Source of the DNA: Nephrocerus scutellatus
Lineage: Eukaryota; Arthropoda; Insecta; Diptera; Pipunculidae
Reading direction: 5' to 3'
Length of the DNA stretch: 64,000 bases
NCBI GenBank assembly: GCA_947095585.1
Contig: OX352761.1
Coordinates: forward strand, 23,589,777-23,653,776
Positions 11,901 to 23,900 of this stretch are shown in pieces; within the stretch, counting starts at the first letter, position 1, and each line of letters opens with the position of its first letter. The notes beneath the pieces were generated by a model. The model was not told the DNA's origin, searched no databases, and worked only from the letters and a program-made list of their open reading frames with translations. The translations under genes and the position numbers were made by a program.

Positions 11901-14900
11901 AGTCAGACACCATTAAATTGAATAATTCGATAAGGAATATTTACAAGAAACTTCTATCTGCCTAGAAGAATTCCCGGAAAAAATCACTATTTCAGCTATA
12001 ACTGTCCTCCGCGATACAACAGAAGAGCAGTACATACAATTCTTTAAAACACTTGGAAAAAGATTTCTGGCAGCAGGCGACTACAACGCAAAACATACAT
12101 ATGTACATGGGATCAAGGCTAATCAGCCCAAAGAGTAATAGGCTCTGGAACCTAGTATCTAACTCAGAATTCGATACCATCTGGAAATCCAACTTACGGG
12201 CCTGCAGGTCAATATTACAAGAAACCTAAATCAAAACAACTTCATTGTAGAATCAAGTCTAGAGCTCTCATCTGATCATTCACCGGTTATAATTACGTGG
12301 AAGTGTAGGAAGTACCAAATGTAGCGTAGATCAGTTAATATACATACTATATGCCACACTGCGCCTAATATATTTTCTGAACTTCTGGAAATAATCCGAT
12401 ATTATCGTAATCGCTAAACTTGGAAAAGATGCTACTAAAGTAAACATATATAGACCAATCAGCCTCCTGCCCATTTCAGCGAAGATATTCGAAAAGCTTG
12501 TTCTGGACCAACCTATACCATACAATGACGATTTAAATGCAATCATCATCATCATATTTGGCTCTTCAATCGGGGTCCGGTCCTGGCATCCCGCAAAAAG
12601 TCTCTCCACCGGTCCTGATGTCATCCAGTTTTGCATCCCTTAACTCTAGGCGTCCTGGTCTACGCCATCCTTCCAGCGTAGGCTTAGTCGGCTTCGTTGG
12701 CGTGTTCCATAAATCCTACCACAAAGGACTTTCCGAGCAGGATCCTCTTTGCTTATGCGAGCTAGGTGTCCTGCACACCGGAGCCTACCGAGCTTAATTT
12801 TCTTCGCGATGTCGACATTGCGGTAACGCTCGCAGATCTTATCATTATAGAGTCTCCGGAATCGTCCTTCCTAACATACGGGGCCAACAATTCTTTGTTA
12901 TACTTTTCTTTCGAACGCGGCTAAGAGGTCAGAATACTTTTTGTTAAGCACCGAAGTCTCGGATACATTTGTAAGGTATTACCATTGTCTTATATACCAG
13001 GATACAAATGTTGGATCTTCTACTCACAGACGTGGCCACCATGTACGTTGTTTTGCTCTCATTTATGTGCAGCCCCAGATTTCGTGCCGCCTGCTCTATC
13101 TGGGTGAAAGCTTCCTGTACAGATCTTTGGTTGCTACCAACGATGTCAATATCGTCTGCGTAAGCCAGTATTTGAATGGACTTATAGCGGATTGTTCCTC
13201 TCGCCGTTACGTCAGAGTCTCGAATCACTTTCTCTAACGCCAGGATGAAGAGGACGCAGGCCAGTCCATCCCCTTGTCGGAACCCGTTGTAGTCGTTGAA
13301 TGGGCTTGATAGTGATCCGGATATTATGGTCATGGTCAACCTACATAGTCGTGTCAGTTTATTTGGGATGCCGAATTCTCTCATGGCCTTATAAAGTTCT
13401 ACTCTGGCTATGCCATCATAGGCAGCTTTAAAGCCTATAAAAAGATGGTGTAGTGAGTTTTGAAACTCTAGACATTTTTCCATCACCTTCCTAAAGGTGT
13501 AAATCTGATCAGTTGTTGATTTGCCTGGGATGAAGCCACACTGGTATGTACCAATGATGACTTTAGCGTATGGGGCTATCCTGTCTTGAAGGATAGAGGA
13601 GAAAATGTTATACGCGGTACTCAACAACGTTATACCACGATAATCGCTGCATGTTGTGACGTCTCCCTTCTTATGTATGGGGCACAGGATGCCTCTTCGC
13701 CAGTCTTCTGGCATAATGTCTTCTTCCCATACTTGCACTATTATTTCATGAATTACTTGGTGTAATGTGGGGCCTCCTATTTTTATCAGTTCCGCTGGGA
13801 TACCATCAGATCCCGGCGCCTTATTATTTTTGAGCCGATTTATCGCTCTGCTAACTTCGACTATGCTTGGTGGCGGCAGCATTGTATGATCTTCGGTCAT
13901 TTGTGGAGCTTCCAATTCCTCAGTTAGCTGGCCATTTAGCAACTAATGTAAGTGCTCTTCCCATCGCTTTAAGATGCCTTTAAGATCGGCGATCAGATTA
14001 CCTTCTTTGTCCATGCAGTATGTGCAACGCGGCGAATATTGTGTCATACCGCGGACCCTTTGGTAGAACTTCTGCGCATGGTGCGGTCCTTGCTCTCTGT
14101 ACTGTTCCAGTTCACGGACGAGATTCTTCTCCCAGGCTGCTTCCTTTCGCCGGTGAACTGTTTTTTTTCATATCTGCTGAACTCTTTATATTCGTCTTCG
14201 CGTGCCCGCGTTCTATGAGATTGTTGCATTGCTCGGTACGCAACATTCTTACGTTCAGTCGCTAGCTTACATTCGTCATCGAACCAGTCGTTTCGATCTC
14301 TACGACTACTGCCTAAGATGGAGTCAGCAGTGTACTAATGACAGTATTTTTAAGGCGTGTCCATTTCTCTTCTACGCCCGACATCTAAGCTCCAGGACTT
14401 ACTCTCCCTGCATTTAGGGCGAGTCCTATCTCTTGACCGTAGTTGTTTCTGGTCTCTTCGTTGCGAAGGGCAGCCGTGTTTACTCGAATCTGATTCGCGA
14501 ATGCAGTCTTCCGTGATGATGCAATCCATACCAACAAGATAGTGGTCCGAGTCGACGTTGGCACCTCGGTACGTTCGTACCGTCATCAGGTTCGGGTTGT
14601 GGAGGCGGTCTATCAACACGTGGTCTATCTGGTTGCGAGTGGCTCCATCAGGAGATACCCAGGTGGCTTTGTGGATATTTTTACGCGCAAGCCTTGTACT
14701 CGCAACGACCAAATTATTGATTGCTGCCATCTCTATGACTCGTTGTCCATTGTCATTAGTGTTCTCGTGTAAGCTATGGGTGCCAATGTACTGCCTGAAT
14801 AGTGGCTCCCTACCTATTTTAGCATTCATATCCCCCAGAATGATTTTTACATCATACTGATGGCAGGCATGGAGTTCCCGTTCGACTGATTCAAAGAATT

Positions 14901-17900
14901 CTTCTTTTTCAACATCTGAGAAATTCTCTGTAGGTGTGTGAACGTTTATAAGGCTTTTGTTTTTAAATTTGCCCCAAACGCGAAGGGTGCATATCCGTTC
15001 ATTTATTGGATAACGGTCGGTTTCATTCTTTTGCTGACTAGAAACCCCACCCCGAGCACATGATGTCTTGCATGACAGCTGTAATATATGTCATATTCTG
15101 ATTTTATTTGGACAGGGTATCGGCTAGCTGCTATTCAATTCGAGCTCTATACAGTAAGCGTATGTTCCATGAGAAAATTAGGAATACAAAACCATGGCCA
15201 GCTAAATTAAAGTTTTGCACTTTATTACAAAAGTCGCAGGTGAAGCTTCCTAATCTGAAAGTATATACTCTATTTTCCTTTCGTGTACAAAACAAAGTTA
15301 TAACAACCAGTCTAAGGTTTTGTTGAGGATGTAAGAACCTATAACGAAAAAATGTCTTTAAAGTGAATAAAGTTTTAGTTAAAAACATTTCGCTAATGCA
15401 TCAAATTCCTATTCATTAAAGCTACTTTATTAAATTCGGCCCACTTCATACTTCATTTATACTTCAACCTCATAATGCGTCTTCATATTCGCGCTGCAGT
15501 TAAGATTAATTTAATTGCGTTTAATTGCGACATTTTCGTATTTATAACATCACTGATGCAGGCATCAGCAGGGCCGCTCGCAATTAGTATGCGCTGGCGC
15601 CTCGACCACTTTCCATACAAATTGCGGACAAGCGAAATCAGCCCAAGACTAATGGACTATGGTGGCGCGCAAGGGCAAAGGCCAGGAACAAAAGAACTGC
15701 AACAACAACAAACAACATAGCGGGATCAGCTCAGCTCAGTCATCATCACAAACAATTATTTATGAATTCGCCGACAGAAAATCTTAAATCATTCATTCTG
15801 AGGTTACAACCAAAGGACAAGGCACATACGGCGAGATACAATATTATCTGTATATGTATCTGCGGTAAGCTAATAATGACGTCCCCATGTGATCGCAGGG
15901 TATACATTCAAAACAGAGCTGGTGATGTTTTTTTTTTTCTTTCGTTTTTTTTGATGAAGCGCCTCATTTCTTAGGAATCGCACCCAATTGACCACTACAT
16001 TTCCTGGGGGCATGCGATGGATACGCTGCGAAGCTGGAAGCTGTGTCTGATGATGACGACGTCGGCGGTTGACTCCTTCGTCTTACGCTTAATTGTTTTT
16101 ATTGTTTTCCTTTTTTTCTTTTTATTTAATTGAGAGTTTTTTCCACATTCATTCGGTTGTTGTGGTTTTTTGCTTGTGCTCATGCATGCATCTCACAGAT
16201 ACGAAACGATACGTCGTCTGACAATCAGCAGCAGGTACAAGAAAACATAATTCTAATGCGATTTTAATAACCAACGCCCGTGAACCAGAATGACAAAAGA
16301 TAAATACAAAACGCGAAGAAAAGTATCTTTTCCCCTTTCGGTAATCGGATGCACAGATACCAGATGCTCTGATTAATTTCGATAAAAAAAAGTGTAGTGT
16401 AATGCTAGTAGTTGTTGAATATTTATGTCAGTTCGAAGGATATTACTCTTGATCATTGCTCTGACGTCGGCTCAGGTTTGAAAGGAAAAGCCTTCATTAG
16501 ATTAGTGGTGGAATCACTCACATCCAACCCAGTTTCATAGGTGCCTACGAGTCGTATATTTAAGTCGTCATTCAGTTGTAGGGCATTCGGCGGATCATTG
16601 ATTTAATTGCCCCTCATTTCCTGATTTCATTTGATGTGGATCTCATCAGCGCCAGCCACCACGACCGCCTGAGCCCTCAGTTTGTTGTTTGTTGGGTAAA
16701 CGTCTAACCGACATGATGGATTAACCAGTTTGTCAGTTCGTCATTCAGTCGAGTTATAATTACGGCTAGATTTTGTGGTCGAACCCGCCTAGAACTACTC
16801 GTACTTCTCCATTATCATTTTGTTTCAATTGGAAACACATAATGCCAACGTGTAACAATATTTCCAAAATATACATATATGTAGATACGCTCGTTCCTCC
16901 GTCCACAACAACAAAATAAAATCTCAACATAACTTTCCGTTTTCTTTTCAGGCACTAAATGGATTTCTAATGATCCTCACATGCGAAGGTGAAGTATTTT
17001 TTGCCACACACAGCATTGAGAGCTATTTGGGGTTCCATCAGGTAAGCTCGCGGATATCAGACGCAATATATTTACATTTTTATGAATGGAAATTGTAAAA
17101 TGAATTCGTTGGCCATTAATGTTAATTTTAATTTAATTTAATTGCTATAATTAATTGTATGAACGAGCAAAGGTGAATTGTATGGAGAACAAAAACCAAT
17201 TCATTGAGTAAATCGCTGTGGCCACTACACGTGCTTGCTTTGAATTAAAAAATTGCAGTTTTTGTTCCATTCGATGGGATGCAATTGGCTTAATTTTTAC
17301 AGATGCCAATGGCAAGAAGTTATTATAAAATAACCTTCCATTTCCCCTGCGCGCTAATGCGTCCCAACCATGCTGTTGCTTCGCAGAAGGTACTGATTAT
17401 TGAAATGATCATCGCAACATAAGAAAATAGCGGACATAGCCGACATCTTCAGATATCTTGCAAAAAATGCAAGACCAGGACCTGTGCCGAAATGAAGACA
17501 AAAGACTTCTTGCAGATTCGAACCCGAGACTTCTGTCATACAACAATTTCTAGTGCAGTCCTAGGGCAGGTGTGTATGGCACCCGTTATACCTAGACAGG
17601 TAGCTCTTTGTAGCTTCTGAAGCTTAGTTGCAGCTGTCCGTTAAAGAACTTTCGGCGTACGTGATAATAAGTCTTACCATCATTGTGTACATCCAATGTA
17701 CCATTTTAGGATTTAGACCCCAAGTTATGCCGTAGAGGCGTCTACTGTCCCACAAGGCCCTAGTGGCGCGTTCGTTGGCGAACTTGATATGAGATCTCCA
17801 GTTAAGCCGTTTACCAAAGATGACACCGAGATATTAAACCCTAAATGGAATAATCTAACGTTGTTGATAATGATAGGTCCCAAATCGACCAGTCTTCTTT

Positions 17901-20900
17901 TCGTGAAAGGCACTAGAACGGCTTTGCAAGGATTTATGGATAGTCCTTCTCTACTGCACCATCCTAAAACTTGTAGTAAAGCACCTTGCATGGGTCTAGT
18001 GATAGTCGTGCAGTGCTTACCAGAAATAAAAATCGTCAAATCGTCCGCAGAACCAATGGCAATGCAGCCTGATCTGTGAAGACCGATTAGAAGATTGTCA
18101 ATGACTTGTGACCATAGAAGGGGAGAAAGAATTTCTCCTTTGCGGCATCCCTTGACTGCAGTCACAGACGCAGATACTCCTCCCGAGGAGGAAATAATAT
18201 CTCGACTTTCAAGCATGACCCTTATCCAATGATTGGTCGAGTCTTCGATACCCCTGCTACTGATTGCCCTTGAAATAGAGTCGTAGCCAGTGTTATCGAA
18301 AGCGCTCTCAATCTCGAGGAAGGAACAAAAAGTTCCTTCTGTCTTTTTTACAAGTTAGTGAATGGCACCTTCTGTACTTTTGCCTTTCCTGTACGCAAAC
18401 TGACTAGAGTGCAGAGAGGTAGACAATTCTAACCGGTTTCTAATATGAACGTCAATAAGTCTCTCAATGGTTTTGAGGACAATTGATGTTAGACTTATAG
18501 GTCTGTATGATTTAGGCAGCTGGCTAGGCCTATTGCGTGGTTTGGGAATAAATATAAATATCACATTTACCTGTCTCCAGATAGTAGGAATGTACCCCCA
18601 GTTGTAGCTGGCTCTTAATTTCATAAATATCATAAATATCATACCCGATAGGATGAGATCGACTGTCTTCTGTAGAAGCGCTGGAAAGATTCCATCACCG
18701 CCGGGAGTTCTAGACGGTTTGAAAGAGCCTACTGCCCATTTATCCTTATCCGGACTGAATATTTTACCGGATAAACTATTTGCCGTACTAATAATACAGA
18801 CCCATTGGTCAGTTGTGTTCGGGTATGTTTACGGTGCACGAGTAGACGAACCTGGGAAATGAGCCTGGAGTGGGGTTCTGATTGTATCCTCACGGTCCGC
18901 CGTGCAGGTGCCATCGGCCTTTTTTTAATAAACCTACACAGTTTGTCTGGTCCTTAACTAATGCTTTATGATTCGTGCCGCTACTGGCAATTCAACAATG
19001 TTTTCGCAGCATTTCCTCCATGTGACACGTTTGCATCGTCTTAGTTCAGAGTTGTTCTCCGTAAGGGCGAACCTTTATTTGTCCCAACTCTTCGTGCACT
19101 GTTGAAGAGTTTTCTTACTTTCTTCCTAAGCTTAGCCAGATGGTCCTTCCACCATGTAACCTTACTGGTTTTAAGGACAAAACTGTCATGATAGGAAGTA
19201 AGTAACACATAATTTAATTGGTACGCTGCCTCAACTTGATCCCCTGTGGATTCTTTATGAGTGACAAGCTTATCCAATTTAGAGAGGAAGTCCCCGATAC
19301 AGGTTTCAGTCCGTAGACTTAGGATCGTATCTAGAACAAGCATGTGTCAGATTGCCGGGAATGTCAAACCGGATGTGTTGATAGTCTGATAGCGAGGCTT
19401 CGTCAGACACATGCCAGTTTTCAACAATGTTAGTGAGTGTGAGGTCGAGTATCTCTTCGTGAATCACAATTATGAAGGTATATTTGGATCCTTTATTTAG
19501 TATATCTATATTTCTACTAATAAGATATTCTTAAAGACACTCAACCCTTCTATTGATGTCGCTGCTGCCCCAGAACTTATGATGTGCATTTGCATCGCAT
19601 CCTATGAGGTACTGGAGGTTTCTGTTCCGTCAGTTCTATATCAGCTCCTGGACCTCTAAGTGCGGAATGTTGTCGTCGTCGCCGAGGAAATATGTTGAAG
19701 CACACACGATGTTCTGTCAGCAGGGCCACCAGGTCTTTCGTTATGAATTTTGGAATAGGAAGAAAGGCATTGTTTGTGCCGATCAAGCAGGCCACCCTTG
19801 CCTCTGACTCCCCGTATTTACAGATCAACTTATGCAGGTTCGTCTGTAACACCATGCTGCAGCTCATTAGTCCTCCGTGGATGCTGAATTGAAAAGCAAG
19901 AGCACTCTCTCTATGCTTGCCCATGCGTAAAGCATTTTTAAATCGCCTTCTCTCTAGCGAGTACAATTTAATGAATCCATCTCGGTGTTGCTAGATCAGT
20001 AGTCCATTTAAAGCCTTCCCATTAGAAGAGCATCCGGATTCATCCGAGATGACGCTATATGCATCAACGATTGTGGATGCGGATGCAGAATTGGAAGTGG
20101 CTGATTCCACGTCCTCAGTTCTGACGCCATCGCGAGTTACAGATGGTGCCCGTATGGCTACTCGGCTACTGTTCCCTTTGACTTTTCTTTAATTAATTCC
20201 TACTTTACATGTTATATAACATAGCGATCAAGTTACAAAACAAAGCATTGTTGCTTTGGTAGCTTAAAAAATTATCTATCTAAATCTCTACAATTTAATT
20301 TAACTTAAATGTATGTACATCTTAACTTTTAAGTTAAATAAAAAGAATTAAAAATAAGCAGTGCATTGTAAGTAAACGTTTTTAAACCTTGTCACGCTCA
20401 AAAGCCTCACATACGTGTAGACGACACATCCTACCAATTTTTTTGCTGGAAACATGGCACTATTTTCAAGTCATACTTCCAAGCAGTTTCAGTTTCGGTT
20501 CTAATTGCAAACCTTCAACAAAAGCTATAACTTTGCTACCTCTACTGCTACCATTGGATGTCATCGCGCATGGTTTTTCTCGCATGGCGACGAGAAATAG
20601 ATCTTTTTAAAGCGTATGGAAAGAAAAGGCTTGGTATATACAAAATGTATTAAAATGCTTTCCGAGCAATAAAGGGTTTTTTTAAAAAAAGGTAGAACTT
20701 TATATATGGACTGTAGCGAGTCTATGCTATATGAACTACAGAATAAGTTCCTAACCACCAAATGGCTGATTCGGATAAGCGTTGTTCCCAAATTTAGGTC
20801 ACAAAACGTTCAGATTTGGCCTAACTATTTGCAAACTCGGCAAATACAATTGCAGCTAAATGAGAAGTCAGGACTCTCTCTCATTTGCAAAGATAGTGGC

Positions 20901-23900
20901 TTCTACAAAGGGTTTTATGTGAAATACCCAATTTAGATGCATTGACCGGTAACACCGTAATCATTGCCATTACTCTGGTAACATTCTTCCGTGAATCAAG
21001 TCGGTATTTCTCGTTGCTTGAAGAGCTTGATGCCAAACTCTACTAAATGTTTTGGAAATATCGATTTTAAGATATGACATAGATCGAGAGAATTTTTCCC
21101 GCCTACTCGCTGAACCATTCGGATCTTCGTATAAAGCGCAAGAGACTAAGTTCAGTGTCAGTTAGATCATTAAGGTCAATAAAGGAAAACTTCTAGATAG
21201 AGCTTGCGTTGTTGACAGAGGGATAGGCACGTACAGGGAAGGTAGCGAATAGTCTTCTGCTCCATACAGCTTCTGCAGAAGTCGTTCGGGAAAACGACAA
21301 GCCTTGCTGTATGCTTGCCAATGAGACAGTGCCCAGTGATGACACCTTTTTTAGCACCAATATTTTTTGAGTGAGCAATAAGTTGGAGCGTTTCCGATCC
21401 AGCTTTGGCCAGATCTGTTTTGTCGCTACACAAGTTATACCATTTGGTTTTGTTTGGTTTTTTGTTGGTGCATCCTGCTTTAACATGAGTTTGCATGTAG
21501 CAATCGGTATGCCTAGGGAACCATTTTCAGGTAGAAGGGGTAGCGTAGTACCTTTTTTGGTGAGTTCATTGGCCATGCAGTTCCCTCAGAATGTCCCTAT
21601 GCCTCAGCACCCAATTCAGGCGAATGTTGAACTGCTCCGCCATTTCGTTGAGAGATGATCGGTAGTTTTGGGCTACAATAGAGTTCCTATAGAGACTGAT
21701 TTCAGTGACTTTAATGCAGCTCGTCTATCGGATTCGTTGTTATAGTTCCAGCGTTTGGTTTTGTATGGACGTATATTTAAGATTTTACAAAAACCTGAGC
21801 AATACATTCATAGCTATAATTGATTTATGGTTCCTTGGCTTTACGTAAAATCCTGACTTTATTGCAGAAGGTAATCTTAACAGACAATTTGCCTGTGGGT
21901 TGCCCTGACGTCTTAAACATCAGCATATTACGCGGCACCGTCCAGCTGGTTGTAGTCAATGAACTTGTAAAAAAGTAAACAAACTTTCCAGATCATTCGC
22001 TCTATTAGAAGCGATACCACCAAGCACACAGTACACAGCGCATAGGATTTTTAATTGAGATACGAATTGGGCGGGAAAATCCACTCACTACTCATTCACG
22101 AGCCGAAACTCCCTTAGGACGCACTCCGATGCGCTTTAGTGGACGCCTTGCGCACCACCATCAGATATACAAAAGTGAAGATGCAAGCAGAGGCCTTAGC
22201 CATGCGCAGAATATTCAATTGATTGCCATTTCGATATTAGCCCGAGCCAGAGAGAGGAAAACAAATAAATAACTTTGGCTGCCCCTCCAGATGATGTTGT
22301 CTCGATGCAGTCCCGCGCCCTGTGGGCTGTGAAAGTAAAAAGTCCACATGGTGCTGGATGGATGGTCACGAGGTTCTTACACAATCGTTCGGAATCCCCA
22401 GTTGTATTTTGTCCATAGATAGAGATAGCAATAAGTATTTGTTTTGGACTGAGCGGGCGACGGTGCGCTTGCGCAATCCTCCCGCTGCTTCGATTTTATT
22501 TATTGTTTGCCCTATTCTTGTTGTGCTCTGTGGTTTTGTTGTAGTTGCTTTGTTGTTGGTGTGTTCTTTATTTGTTCAACAAGCATTGATTACCAGGACG
22601 CGCGCATTAGGAACACTGCACACACATTGAGGATTGAGGTTTTCGAATATGAAATATCGAAGAACATTTAAAATTAATCTGAATCCAAACATCCGAGCTA
22701 TACCCACTATGGAGTACCAAGCCAAGGAATCGCGCACTTTATCTTCGTCTGCGAATGTTCTGCGGAACGAAGAGGTTCCTCTTGGTGGGATTCACCTTCG
22801 CACTCGCATACAGCTGCTGCACTAATGCGTTCGGTGGTCATCTCAGCGACTCCCCCTGATAGAATGCCAAAAGAATTTATGTCTCAATTTGCCAATGTGC
22901 TGGTAAAAGGCAACCTGTATGATTAATTCCCTCTCGGGTAATCATTTGCAAATGGGGAAAAAATTCAACATCAGAGCCAAAAACAATTTAAATTAAAAAT
23001 TTGGTATACCATCTGGTTTGGGGAACGTTGCCGAATATTTCAATTAGGAACTGATGTACTCTGAATGGCGCGTACCGCTCGACATTGATTCCTCTTTAGA
23101 TAAATAGCTTCGGTGCTTTGACATATGTGGTTAAGGCGTCCTCTATTGTACTGTCTTCTGTGTTGTGATTGTGTGTGTATGTATGTGCAGCACTGAAGAA
23201 TTGAAATTTACGATTTATGAAGTAATCCTTCTGCTTTTTCTCCTTTTTGTTTCCGCCCCTTTAGTCCGATATCGTACATCAGTCTGTCTACGAGCTAGTC
23301 CATTCGGAAGATCGCGAGGAGCTGCAGCGACAATTACTGTGGAATTCATTCCTGCCCGCCGATATGTCCAGCATGCAATTGGTAGAGACATTGGCTCCCG
23401 ACAAAGCGATCTACCTGGAGCGTAGCTTCACTGTGCGTTTTCGATGTCTTCTCGATAATACTTCCGGTTTCCTGCGACTCGACATTCGAGGCAGAATCAA
23501 GATACTCCATGGACAAAATCGCAAAACCGAAGAACCACCCTTGGGTCTGTTCGCCTATTGCACACCTTTTGGGCCACCTAGTCTTCTGGAAATTCCACAC
23601 AAGGAGAACATGTTTAAGTCAAAGCATAAACTGGATTTGTCGCTGGTCTCGATGGATCAAAGGTGAGTGCGACCGAGATGTTGATGTCGACAACGACAGA
23701 GTAATAGTTTTTGCGTTTTTGAATTCTAGAGGGAAGCTCATACTTGGTTACTCGGATACGGAACTTGTTAACATGGGCGGATATGATCTGGTGCATTTTG
23801 ATGATCTGGGCTATGTGGCGAGTGCCCATCAGGAACGTGAGTCCATTTTGGCATTGGAGAGAGCACTGAAATATTTATTTGGTTGTTGTTTACAGTTCTC

